Source: Dehalococcoidia bacterium
GTDB taxonomy: Bacteria; Chloroflexota; Dehalococcoidia; Lucifugimonadales; JAGWBF01
Reading direction: 5' to 3'
DNA: 6,894 bases
Assembly: GCA_021296015.1 (NCBI GenBank)
Contig: JAGWBG010000077.1
Span: 1 to 6,894 of the forward strand
Part shown: in pieces, positions 1-5,797 of the stretch
How the letters are laid out: each line of letters begins with the position of its first letter
Position numbering within the stretch: position 1 is the stretch's first letter
Made by a program: the position numbers and the translations under genes
Notes under the pieces: model-generated
What the model saw: the letters and a program-made list of their open reading frames with translations, nothing else
What the model was told of the DNA's origin: nothing
The model's database searches: none

Positions 1-614
1 ATGTCTCCATGCAGGAGGCGGTGGCCGCTACCACTGAGCACGTCAACATCGCCTACCTCTACGAGGGTACTCCCGCCGTTCGGTGTGGCTTCCGGCACGG
101 TGGGCAGTTCGTGGCTACCTGGAAGTGCAAGGACGGATACGCGAGTATCACCACCAATACTCAGCAGGCTTGGGACGACCTGCGTGCATGGATGGCCGAG
201 GATGGCATGGCCGGCGATCTGATGGATGAAAAGTACAACAACCGCTTCATTCTGAGGGGTGAGCATTCGAGTCACATCGAGCATCTGATTGAGGCTTGGG
301 CGTTGGGGCACACGCGCAATGAGATTGCCGAGTGGGGGCAGTCCCGCCACCATCCCTGGGGACCCCAAGCAACGCCGGAAGAGTTGCTGGACAATCCCCA
401 GCTAAGGGAACGGGATTTCTTCACCAGGGTAGACCACCCGGAGTTGGGAGCTACCTTCGTCCATTCCGGCGCGCCTTATAAGCTGGCCCTTTCGCCCTGG
501 AAGCTGAGAAACGCCGCACCGACCATCGGACAGTATAACGCCGAGGTTTACGGGAGCGAGCTAGGTCTCTCCATTGAGGAGATGGAGGCCCTTGCCAACG
601 CGTCTGTTATTTAG
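1..614 (+). CDS. Class III CoA-transferase (CaiB/BaiF family), C-terminal part, 5' truncated
   Basis: This is the C-terminal ~200 residues of a family III CoA-transferase, an enzyme class that moves coenzyme A between carboxylic acids. The frame is already open at base 3 and runs to TAG at 612-614, so the true start lies upstream; the first ATG (base 9) is only an internal methionine. Family signs are the NPQLRERDFF stretch, the GAPYKL segment and the C-terminal pattern P-T-I-G-Q-YN-EVYG-LGLS, which is typical of how CaiB-type proteins end. The catalytic aspartate sits in the missing N-terminal part, so activity cannot be judged. The next gene, 29 bp downstream, encodes a paralogue with nearly the same motif (DPQLRERGFF). 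The two may be co-expressed and could form a hetero-oligomer, as known for BbsE/BbsF in benzylsuccinate metabolism; that pairing is inferred. The substrate is unknown. Confidence 0.88.
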   Translation, partial: VSMQEAVAATTEHVNIAYLYEGTPAVRCGFRHGGQFVATWKCKDGYASITTNTQQAWDDLRAWMAEDGMAGDLMDEKYNNRFILRGEHSSHIEHLIEAWALGHTRNEIAEWGQSRHHPWGPQATPEELLDNPQLRERDFFTRVDHPELGATFVHSGAPYKLALSPWKLRNAAPTIGQYNAEVYGSELGLSIEEMEALANASVI

Positions 615-643
615 GGAATCTACTGAAGGCCGGATAGAAAAAT

Positions 644-1879
644 ATGACTACTAACCCATCGGAAGTAGATGGGCGCTACGCTCTACGAGGCATCCGCGTT
701 GTGGACTTTACGTGGATTCACGCCGGCCCCTCTGCTACCCGGATACTGGCGGACCAGGGGGCCGAGGTTATCAAGATTGAGTCCAATTTTGCCTTAGCCG
801 TTGCGGGAGGGCCTGCACCGCAGACTCCTCGGGGGATAGGCCAGCGCCATAACTGGAACGTGGGCAAGCTGTCCCTGTCTCTCAACATGCGGACACCCCA
901 AGGCATCGCCATAGCCAAACGACTGGTGGCAGTGTCAGACGTGGTGGCCGAGAACTTCAGCGGCCGGGTCATGCCCAGGTGGGGAATGGACTATGAGAGT
1001 CTCCGCCGGATAAAGCCCGACGTCATCATGCTCAGTATGTCCGGGCTGGGCCGCACCGGCCCCTGGAGTGACTTTGTCAGCTACGGCCAGACCCTCCAGG
1101 CATGGTCTGGGCTATCGTACTTGACAGGATTCCCCGACACCGACCCCAGCGGCCCTGCCAGTGCCTACTGCGATGCCGTTGGGGGCATGTCCGGCGCTCA
1201 GGCCGTGCTGCTTGCCCTTATTCACAGGGCGCGCACCGGCCAGGGTCAGTGGATAGACCTGTCCCAGTTCGAGGCCCTCTCTGCCCTTATGGAGACCCTG
1301 TTCCTGGACCTTAGCGTGAACAACCGGGGCGGTGCTGTTCAAAGGACTGGCAACCGTCTCCCTTATGGCAGTGGCGGTCCTCATGGCGTCTACAGGTGCA
1401 GGGGAGACGAACATTGGGTGGCCATCGCGGTGTTTACCGATGATGAATGGAGCGCTTTCGTTCAGGCTATTGATAGCCCATCCTGGGCCGTGAATGATTG
1501 CTACGCCACGACACAAGGCCGCCAGAGGGACGCAGACGAGCTGGACCGCCTGGTGGAATCCTGGACTGCGGAGCATACTCCGGAGGAAGTCATGCACCGT
1601 CTTCAGGAGGCTGGCGTCGCTGCTGGTGTAGTCCAGTCTGGTATAGACCTGCAGAATGACCCTCAGCTTAGGGAGCGTGGGTTCTTCCGTCAGGTTCCGG
1701 ACGATCAAGGTGTCCTTCGCACCATCGAAAATGCCCCGTACAAGTTGTCCCGTACTCCTGGAGGGGCCGTCCGTGGTGCGCCGACATTCGGTGCCCACCA
1801 GGACTACGTTCTGCGGGATATTCTGGGCATGTCGGACGATGATTTAACGGAGTGCGCTATCGAGGGTGTCTTTGACTAG
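644..1879 (+). CDS. Class III CoA-transferase (CaiB/BaiF family)
   Basis: This is a complete 411-residue family III CoA-transferase, close to the usual ~400 residues. The N-terminal Rossmann-like part shows the family pattern (GIRVVDFTW, residues 16-24; ILADQGAEVIKIE, 34-46; the LSLNMRTPQG segment, 79-87; DVVAENFSG, 99-107). The catalytic aspartate that forms the acyl-anhydride intermediate in formyl-CoA transferase matches Asp177 in AYCDAVGG, followed by the family signature RARTGQGQWIDLS (195-207). The C-terminal domain carries DPQLRERGFF (339-348), shared with the truncated paralogue upstream. The ATG at 644 is the first plausible start, but its Shine-Dalgarno match is weak (GAAGG at 625-629, 14 bp away), so translation may depend partly on the upstream gene. 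The acid donor and acceptor cannot be deduced. Family assignment is firm; a catabolic role is inferred from context. Confidence 0.93.
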   Translation: MTTNPSEVDGRYALRGIRVVDFTWIHAGPSATRILADQGAEVIKIESNFALAVAGGPAPQTPRGIGQRHNWNVGKLSLSLNMRTPQGIAIAKRLVAVSDVVAENFSGRVMPRWGMDYESLRRIKPDVIMLSMSGLGRTGPWSDFVSYGQTLQAWSGLSYLTGFPDTDPSGPASAYCDAVGGMSGAQAVLLALIHRARTGQGQWIDLSQFEALSALMETLFLDLSVNNRGGAVQRTGNRLPYGSGGPHGVYRCRGDEHWVAIAVFTDDEWSAFVQAIDSPSWAVNDCYATTQGRQRDADELDRLVESWTAEHTPEEVMHRLQEAGVAAGVVQSGIDLQNDPQLRERGFFRQVPDDQGVLRTIENAPYKLSRTPGGAVRGAPTFGAHQDYVLRDILGMSDDDLTECAIEGVFD

Positions 1880-1914
1880 GCTTACCAACTAAATTACAAG
1901 CGCCAAATAAGAGC

Positions 1915-1921
1915 AAGGGGG
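1915..1921 (+). promoter_or_regulatory. Ribosome binding site that decides the start of the EthD-like gene
   Basis: A purine run AAGGGGG lies 8 bases before the ATG at 1930 but only 2 bases before an in-frame TTG at 1924. The spacing favours ATG 1930, giving a 225-residue protein instead of 227. Confidence 0.6.
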
Positions 1922-1929
1922 TCTTGAGC

Positions 1930-2607
1930 ATGGAAGGGCGTTATTCTAATGGACTGATGTTTGCGATGACCAGTTGCAATGACCCCGCCAAAGAGCGGGA
2001 GTTTAATGACTGGTATAACCATATTCATCTGCCGGACGTGACCGCTCCGGGTATATACAGCCACGCCACTCGTTTTGCCAACACCAGTGCCAACATCAGA
2101 CCTGGAGAAGGCGGATATATCGCCCTCTATGAGACCAACTGGGAGGACCTGGCGGAAGCAGTGGCAACGGAACGACAGGCTCTCGACATAGTGAGAGCAC
2201 AAGGCCGTGTCACTTCTCTAATAGAGAACGTGCTGGTGAGCACCTTCAAGAGGCTGGGCGGTGAGTTCCGCAGTTCCGGCCGTCCTGTACGCGGGATACT
2301 GGCGGTGTTGTCTAACTGTACGGATGCCGCCCGGGAGGGCGAGTTTAACAACTGGTACAACGATGTTCACATCCCTGACGTTCTCGACACGGGGCTGTAC
2401 CACACGGCCTACCGATTTGAAAGCCAGGACGCCCAGGCGACCCGTGGGAAATATCTGGCCCTGTACGAGACCGACCATGGTGACCCGGGAAAGGCGACGC
2501 ATGAGTTGGGAAAACACTCGCCCCGTTGGAAGCAAGACGGGCGGATGCACGATGCCCTGGAAGTGCTGTTCGCCATATCCGCCAGACGTATATGGCCCAG
2601 GGACTAG
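1930..2607 (+). CDS. Duplicated dimeric alpha/beta-barrel (EthD-like) protein
   Basis: The 225-residue protein consists of two similar halves of about 110 residues. Half 1 has SCNDPAKEREFNDWYN (residues 15-30), HIHLPDV (31-37), G-I-Y (41-43) and YIALYET (63-69). Half 2 repeats this as NCTDAAREGEFNNWYN (129-144), DVHIPDV (145-151), G-L-Y (155-157) and YLALYET (175-181), an offset near 114 residues. The WYN-x-x-H-x-PDV core resembles small ferredoxin-like proteins of the EthD type, which normally dimerise into an alpha/beta barrel, so a fused pair could make one barrel within a single chain. EthD-like proteins accompany degradation gene sets, but their chemistry is often unclear, and no catalytic function is claimed. 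There is no signal peptide or membrane segment, so it is probably cytosolic. It follows the CoA-transferase gene by 50 bp and precedes the next gene by 33 bp, consistent with an operon. Fold assignment is by motif only. Confidence 0.8.
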   Translation: MEGRYSNGLMFAMTSCNDPAKEREFNDWYNHIHLPDVTAPGIYSHATRFANTSANIRPGEGGYIALYETNWEDLAEAVATERQALDIVRAQGRVTSLIENVLVSTFKRLGGEFRSSGRPVRGILAVLSNCTDAAREGEFNNWYNDVHIPDVLDTGLYHTAYRFESQDAQATRGKYLALYETDHGDPGKATHELGKHSPRWKQDGRMHDALEVLFAISARRIWPRD

Positions 2608-2624
2608 GGGCCGAGCGTAATTGA

Positions 2625-2632
2625 AGAGGAGG
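2625..2632 (+). promoter_or_regulatory. Strong ribosome binding site of the unknown gene
   Basis: AGAGGAGG is close to a full anti-16S match and lies 8 bases before the ATG at 2641. It supports that start and indicates efficient translation of an otherwise unrecognised protein. Confidence 0.65.
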
Positions 2633-2640
2633 TTGCTACT

Positions 2641-3222
2641 ATGGTAAGTCCCGTAGACCCCAATGAGGTCCGTCTCACAGGTGAAAACTCATATATCCGC
2701 TTGGGTGAGCAGGAGGGCGGCCCATTGACGACCCGCTCCAGCCACTGGAGGGTCCTCTACTCCCCGGCTGGCCCCGGGCACGTCCTTTTCATACAGAGCG
2801 AACTTACAGACAACCAGGTCAGAATCTACGCCGACAACGTTGCACTGGTCCGCTGGTTGCAGGGAGAGATTGAGAGCACTATCTACGAGGGATTCGCCGA
2901 CGAAAGTACGCCGGTGTCTGATGCGTGCTTCGTCAGGTATGGTGACGTCAGGTCATTCTCCACCGAAAAGGTCGTCTCCGGGGATACTGAGATTTCTCTA
3001 ACCTGGTACGATTTTGTGGAGCCTTTCGTGGTCCGCTCCCAGCCTGGCAGCACCCCCGGGCGGCCTCATGGTGTATACAACACCCACGTGCCCGCCCGGA
3101 AGGCGCAGCTAACCGTCAACGGCAAGCTGGCAAAGGGTCGGCCATTCCCTATGGACAGGAGCGGGCATGTGAGCAGCACTTGCTCCCTTGCATGGTCTGA
3201 GACCTGGGTGAGGCCGCGTTAA
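2641..3222 (+). CDS. Uncharacterised conserved-looking protein (193 aa)
   Basis: I cannot assign this gene to a named family. It is very probably real: it has a strong ribosome binding site, sits 33 bp after the EthD-like gene on the same strand, and gives a protein of normal composition. The protein is soluble-looking, without a signal peptide or transmembrane segment, and appears rich in beta strands. Visible segments are a basic/aromatic stretch SSHWRVLYSPAGPGHVLF (33-50), DNQVRIYADNVALVRWLQ (57-74), an acidic FADEST (85-90), ISLTWYDFVEPFV (118-130), HGVYNTHVPARKAQLTVNG (143-161) and a C-terminal SETW (186-189). The alternation of short strands with aromatic residues would suit a lipocalin-like or other beta-barrel/sandwich binding fold, but that is only a guess. 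Its position among CoA-transferase, EthD-like, SDR and hydrolase genes suggests a role in the same pathway, such as substrate handling or an unrecognised enzyme step. Confidence 0.78.
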   Translation: MVSPVDPNEVRLTGENSYIRLGEQEGGPLTTRSSHWRVLYSPAGPGHVLFIQSELTDNQVRIYADNVALVRWLQGEIESTIYEGFADESTPVSDACFVRYGDVRSFSTEKVVSGDTEISLTWYDFVEPFVVRSQPGSTPGRPHGVYNTHVPARKAQLTVNGKLAKGRPFPMDRSGHVSSTCSLAWSETWVRPR

Positions 3223-3237
3223 CGAACCTCTGAAAAA

Positions 3238-3290
3238 TCGTCATTCCGGCCTTGGGTCGGAATCCAGACGTTTGGAGAATCTGGATACTG
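3238..3290 (+). repeat. GTCATTCC-type dispersed repeat with hairpins, possible terminator
   Basis: Right after the unknown gene lie two adjacent hairpins. The first pairs ATTCCGGCC (3243-3251) with GGTCGGAAT (3255-3263): nine positions, one of them a G.U-type pair, with a 3-base loop. The second pairs ATCCAGA (3262-3268) with TCTGGAT (3280-3286). The opening ATCGTCATTCC matches the start of the inverted-repeat element near 5528 at all but one base, so both look like members of one dispersed extragenic repeat family of the GTCATTCC...GGAATCCAG kind seen in many bacterial genomes. In transcript form the hairpins could attenuate or end transcription, but there is no clear T tract. The rest of the 173-bp gap (about 3291-3384) shows nothing I can identify. 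Confidence 0.55.
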
Positions 3291-3385
3291 ACTCTCCCCA
3301 GCGAGTCTTCGATTTTCGCCAGTACGATGGGTTGATGGGTCGCCGTTTCCGACTTACTCAGAGGCTTCTTAGATACTACACAGCC

Positions 3386-3391
3386 GGAGGG
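3386..3391 (+). promoter_or_regulatory. Ribosome binding site of the SDR gene
   Basis: GGAGGG lies 4 bases before the ATG at 3396. The spacing is rather short, but the protein begins there with the usual SDR lead-in (MDLGLQDKVAIVTGA), so the start is well supported. Confidence 0.55.
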
Positions 3392-3395
3392 ATAT

Positions 3396-4190
3396 ATGGA
3401 CCTGGGATTGCAAGATAAAGTTGCTATAGTTACCGGAGCCAGCATGGGCATAGGGAGAGCGACCGCCCTGGCCCTAGCCAGCGAGGGGGCAGACCTCGCC
3501 ATCTGCGCCCGCGGTATGGAAGCCCTTGAGGAGGCCGCGACGGAGATACGGGCCAAGACAGGCCGCAAAGTCCTGCCCGTCAGAGCAGACATGACCGTTC
3601 CCGATGACATAAAGGGTTTGGTCGCATCTACCGTCGCCGAGTTCGGCGGACTCGACATCCTGGTCAACAACGCGGTGAATGCCGCCGCTGCACCATTTAT
3701 GGAGCTTACCGATGAGAACTGGAACAATCACATTAACGTGAAGGTGATGGGCTATATCCGGTGCGCACGGGAGGCTATCCCTCACATGCAGAGACGGGGC
3801 GGCGGTCGAATTATAAATATCGGAGGCATGGCCGCCAGGAGCAGTGGTGAGCTTACCATGAGCAGCGGCGTGACCAACTCCGCCGTGTCCAATCTCTCCA
3901 AGAACCTCTCCAACCAATTCGCTAGAGATGGAATCCTGGTCAACTGCATACATCCCGGTGGGACCAGGACCCCCAGGCTGGCCATGATTATCGAGAGACG
4001 GGCCAGGGATGCCAACACCAGTCTGGAAGAGGAGACACGCCGTTCGGGGAGCGGCATCCCGATTGGGCGTCTGATTGAGCCGGACGAGATAGCTGCCAGT
4101 GTAGTGTACCTGGCCTCCAACAAGGCTATTGCCGTCACCGGCCAGACCATAGCGGTAGATGGTGGCGGGGGCTTGGGGATATACTACTAG
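3396..4190 (+). CDS. Atypical short-chain dehydrogenase/reductase-like protein lacking the Ser-Tyr-Lys triad
   Basis: This 264-residue protein has the length and order of a classical SDR. The dinucleotide-binding glycine motif TGASMGIG is at 13-20, the adenine-side acidic residue region at D65 (RADMT), the NNA motif at 91-93, the fold-stabilising Asn at N114, the HPGGTRTPR segment after strand 6 at 186-194, and a typical C-terminus (VTGQTIAVDGG, 247-257). The catalytic centre is different. Where classical members have N-I-S-S there is N-I-G-G (141-144), and the YxxxK motif is replaced by S157-G-V-T-N161, read by alignment of the following SAVSNLSKNL with the usual AAV..L.k.L helix. Ser, Tyr and Lys are therefore all absent, although the cofactor-binding part is intact. 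Divergent SDRs with this kind of replacement exist, so this may be a subgroup with other chemistry or a non-catalytic binder. The DLH-like gene begins 37 bp downstream, suggesting co-transcription. Confidence 0.9.
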   Translation: MDLGLQDKVAIVTGASMGIGRATALALASEGADLAICARGMEALEEAATEIRAKTGRKVLPVRADMTVPDDIKGLVASTVAEFGGLDILVNNAVNAAAAPFMELTDENWNNHINVKVMGYIRCAREAIPHMQRRGGGRIINIGGMAARSSGELTMSSGVTNSAVSNLSKNLSNQFARDGILVNCIHPGGTRTPRLAMIIERRARDANTSLEEETRRSGSGIPIGRLIEPDEIAASVVYLASNKAIAVTGQTIAVDGGGGLGIYY

Positions 4191-4212
4191 CCGGTCCACC
4201 GTCGGTCCATAG

Positions 4213-4220
4213 AAAGGAAA
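4213..4220 (+). promoter_or_regulatory. Ribosome binding site that decides the start of the DLH-like gene
   Basis: The purine run AAAGGAAA lies 7 bases before ATG 4228 but only 1 base before an in-frame GTG at 4222. The spacing favours the ATG, giving 241 residues instead of 243. Confidence 0.55.
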
Positions 4221-4227
4221 CGTGAAG

Positions 4228-4953
4228 ATGGCATCATTTTGGGAGAGCATAAAAATTGACGATAACGACATGAGGCTCCACGTAAGTGTACCTGAAGGGA
4301 CTGGGCCATTTCCGGCGGTCGTAGTCATTCAGGGTCAGGCAGGGATTGACGATTTTCTACGGGAAATCACGGAACGCTTGGCCAGCGCCGGATATGTGGG
4401 AGTGGCCCCTGAGTTGTACCATCGTGACGGCCCGGACTGCCAGGACGATGGCCCGACACGAAGGGCCAGGCTTCTGGATGTCAACATCATTAAAGACGTG
4501 AACGCCACCATTGATTTCCTAAAGGGGCATCGATCGGTTGACGGCGAGCGGCTGGGAATAGTCGGGTTCTGCATGGGTGGACGGGTTGTCTACATGATGT
4601 CAGGGATAAACCCAAATCTCAAAGCCGGGGCAGCCTATTATGCGGCCAGCGTGATGGTGCCCTGGGGAGATGGCCCGGCGCCCTTTGACCGGACATCGGA
4701 GATACATTGTCCGCTAATTGGACTATTTGGAGAGGATGACACTAACCCATCGCCCGAAGACGTGGGGAAGATGGACGCGGAGCTTACCAGACTTGGGAAG
4801 GCCCATGAGTTCCACTCCTACGCCGGAGCCAAGCACGCCTTCATGACTACTGGGGGCAACAACTATCATGACGTGGCCGCCCAGGACGCATGGCCCAAGA
4901 CCCTCGCTTTCTTCGAGAAGCACATGGGTAAGGTGGCGGCAGCTTCTGCTTGA
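4228..4953 (+). CDS. Dienelactone hydrolase family protein
   Basis: This 241-residue alpha/beta hydrolase belongs to the dienelactone hydrolase family, whose type members open the lactone ring of dienelactone (carboxymethylenebutenolide) in chlorocatechol and related pathways. Many family members act on other esters or lactones. The nucleophile is a cysteine as in true DLH: Cys115 in GFCMGGR (113-119). The remaining triad is Asp171 in GEDD (168-171) and His203 in AKHAF (201-205). The N-terminal segment VVVIQGQAGIDDFLRE aligns with the family region that normally carries Glu36, which primes the cysteine in the Pseudomonas enzyme; here the aligned residue appears to be Gly36, flanked by glutamines. 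That hints at a different substrate or activation mode. There is no signal peptide, so it is cytosolic. It lies 37 bp after the SDR gene and ends facing the VOC gene. Substrate is not determined. Confidence 0.9.
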   Translation: MASFWESIKIDDNDMRLHVSVPEGTGPFPAVVVIQGQAGIDDFLREITERLASAGYVGVAPELYHRDGPDCQDDGPTRRARLLDVNIIKDVNATIDFLKGHRSVDGERLGIVGFCMGGRVVYMMSGINPNLKAGAAYYAASVMVPWGDGPAPFDRTSEIHCPLIGLFGEDDTNPSPEDVGKMDAELTRLGKAHEFHSYAGAKHAFMTTGGNNYHDVAAQDAWPKTLAFFEKHMGKVAAASA

Positions 4954-5008
4954 TGGTCTATCTGGGCTGGATAGGGACTGAGCAAAGAAGAGGGCGGATA
5001 GGCCATCA
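4951..5008. terminator. Inverted repeat between convergent genes, possible bidirectional terminator
   Basis: TGATGGTCTATC (4951-4962) pairs with GATAGGCCATCA (4997-5008) over 12 positions, one of them a G.U pair, with a 34-base loop. The left arm begins with the TGA stop of the DLH-like gene, and the right arm ends with the stop of the VOC gene on the other strand. A smaller alternative hairpin, CTATC (4958-4962) with GATAG (4970-4974), lies inside. There is no T tract, so intrinsic termination is uncertain, but the position between convergent genes is right. Confidence 0.4.
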
Positions 5009-5383
5009 GTAGGTCTTGATTTCCAGACCGTGACCGCTGGGGTCTTTGAAGTAGACGGCCTTCCCCAGTCCCTTGGCTCCGGTGGTCATGCCGGGACCCT
5101 TCATGTTGTCAGCACTATATGGGCCGTCTCCGTAGGCTATGCCGGACTCCCGGATCCTCTGGAAGACCTGCTCAAACTCATCGGGTTCCATGGCGAAGGC
5201 GTAGTGAATACCTCGAATGTCGTCGGACTGGCGAAAGTCCAGGTTGAGCGTATCGTTGACTCTGACCGCCAGGAAGGGGCCGACCTCTCCCAGGTCGTCG
5301 AAACCGAATATCCTGGTATAGAACTCCACGGCCTCTTCTCTATCCCTGACTGGCACTATGGTGTGGTCAAGAAACGTAGCCAT
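5006..5383 (-). CDS. VOC family (glyoxalase/dioxygenase fold) protein
   Basis: This 125-residue single-domain protein has the vicinal oxygen chelate fold used by glyoxalase I, extradiol dioxygenases, epimerases and fosfomycin-type resistance enzymes. It shows the two beta-alpha-beta modules: LDHTIVPVRDREEAVEFY (5-22) and FGFDDL (26-31), then YAFAME (61-66) with a helix to about 80, and the closing AVYFKDPSGHGLEIKTY (109-125). Candidate metal ligands are His7, His60 and Glu121, in the usual VOC positions. The start is the ATG read from 5383 downward, preceded by AGAGGAAG at a good distance; the open frame continues upstream to 5689, but that part crosses a repeat element and does not look like protein. 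The gene faces the DLH-like gene and is expressed from its own promoter. In this setting a ring-cleavage or isomerase role is possible, but the reaction cannot be fixed. Confidence 0.88.
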   Translation of the reverse strand: MATFLDHTIVPVRDREEAVEFYTRIFGFDDLGEVGPFLAVRVNDTLNLDFRQSDDIRGIHYAFAMEPDEFEQVFQRIRESGIAYGDGPYSADNMKGPGMTTGAKGLGKAVYFKDPSGHGLEIKTY

Positions 5384-5441
5384 GTCGTCACTTCCTCTAC
5401 AAATTAGATGCGTCTTGGGGCAAGTGGTCCTGTTCAATTTT

Positions 5442-5470
5442 ACTCTAGCTATTCTCCCTTGGGATGTCAA
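5442..5470 (-). promoter_or_regulatory. Sigma70-like promoter of the VOC gene
   Basis: On the - strand a perfect TTGACA (5465-5470) is followed after exactly 17 bases by TAGAGT (5442-5447), a 4-of-6 match to TATAAT. Transcription would start near 5435, leaving a leader of about 50 bases with the ribosome binding site AGAGGAAG before the start codon at 5383. A short TCCC/GGGA dyad lies within the spacer and could be a protein-binding site, though it is too short to be sure. Confidence 0.55.
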
Positions 5471-5530
5471 TGAGGAGTCCTTTGCAGACGCAAGTGCAAA
5501 ACTCAATAGTTGGCTCACAATGGGGCTATC

Positions 5531-5647
5531 GTCATCCCTGTCTGCCGACAGGCAGACAGGTGAAAACGGGCATCCATATTCCGGTATAAGATGAAACGCC
5601 CTAGATTCCTTCCGCCCTCGGCGGACCGCAGGTGGACGAGGGATGAC
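5531..5647. repeat. 117-bp MITE-like inverted-repeat element
   Basis: The element is bounded by perfect 9-bp terminal inverted repeats, GTCATCCCT (5531-5539) and AGGGATGAC (5639-5647). Inside are two more hairpins: CTGTCTGCC (5538-5546) with GGCAGACAG (5551-5559) around a GACA loop, and TCCGCC (5611-5616) with GGCGGA (5620-5625) around CTC. A further pair, GGGC (5568-5571) with GCCC (5598-5601), lies between them. It has no coding capacity. The left end shares ATCGTCAT(T/C)CC with the hairpin repeat at 3238. The structure fits a small non-autonomous mobile element or an extragenic palindromic repeat sitting between two divergent promoters. Target-site duplications are not obvious. Confidence 0.6.
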
Positions 5648-5736
5648 AGGTCCCGGCCCGCTGCAGGTAGGAACAAGGAGCTTCGTCACAAGTTACGTAA
5701 AGGTCTCGTGATGAGGTACTGCGCACCGGTATTCTC

Positions 5737-5775
5737 TTGACCAGTGACGTATAATGATGCTGATGATTGTATAAT
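5737..5775 (+). promoter_or_regulatory. Probable promoter region of the nitroreductase-like gene
   Basis: Two perfect TATAAT hexamers occur, at 5750-5755 and 5770-5775, in a locally AT-rich stretch, and a TTGACC lies at 5737-5742. The TTGACC is not at standard spacing from either hexamer (7 and 27 bases). The first hexamer is the better -10 candidate, because a start near 5762 leaves room for the ribosome binding site, whereas the second would place the start next to it. The exact -35 is unclear. Confidence 0.4.
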
Positions 5776-5780
5776 TATGC

Positions 5781-5790
5781 AAAGGAGGGG
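5781..5790 (+). promoter_or_regulatory. Strong ribosome binding site of the nitroreductase-like gene
   Basis: AAAGGAGGGG contains the full AGGAGG core (5783-5788), 9 bases before ATG 5798. It fixes the start and is the strongest site in the window. Confidence 0.7.
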
Positions 5791-5797
5791 AGATTAT

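Larger units (their letters stand above)
5384..5797. other. Divergent intergenic region between VOC and nitroreductase genes
   Basis: This 414-bp stretch has no convincing gene. From left to right it holds the leader and promoter of the VOC gene (to 5470), about 60 bases with no recognised signal, the MITE-like element (5531-5647), about 85 bases with no recognised signal, and the AT-richer promoter and ribosome binding site of the nitroreductase gene. A - strand frame stays open through 5689 but looks like low-quality translation of the repeat. Confidence 0.7.

Noticed and set aside
1..222. Frame-1 open frame starting at base 1
   Set aside because: Ser/Pro/Arg-rich composition and overlap with the CoA-transferase frame mark it as a shadow frame.
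1112..1798. 228-codon open frame on the - strand
   Set aside because: It is antisense to the CoA-transferase gene with its full motif set, and has no domain signal of its own.
1924..1926. TTG as start of the EthD-like gene
   Set aside because: Only 2 bases separate it from the purine-rich ribosome binding site; ATG at 1930 has normal spacing.
3474..4328. 284-codon open frame on the - strand
   Set aside because: It lies antisense to the SDR gene and the start of the DLH-like gene, both of which have clear family motifs; its translation shows no recognisable domain.
5538..5559. CRISPR repeat or tRNA-like hairpin
   Set aside because: The hairpin occurs once, with no regular spacers and no cloverleaf; it is part of the inverted-repeat element.
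5384..5689. 102-residue N-terminal extension of the VOC protein on the - strand
   Set aside because: It crosses the inverted-repeat element and the predicted promoter, has no VOC-like or other domain, and a good ribosome binding site precedes the internal ATG at 5383.
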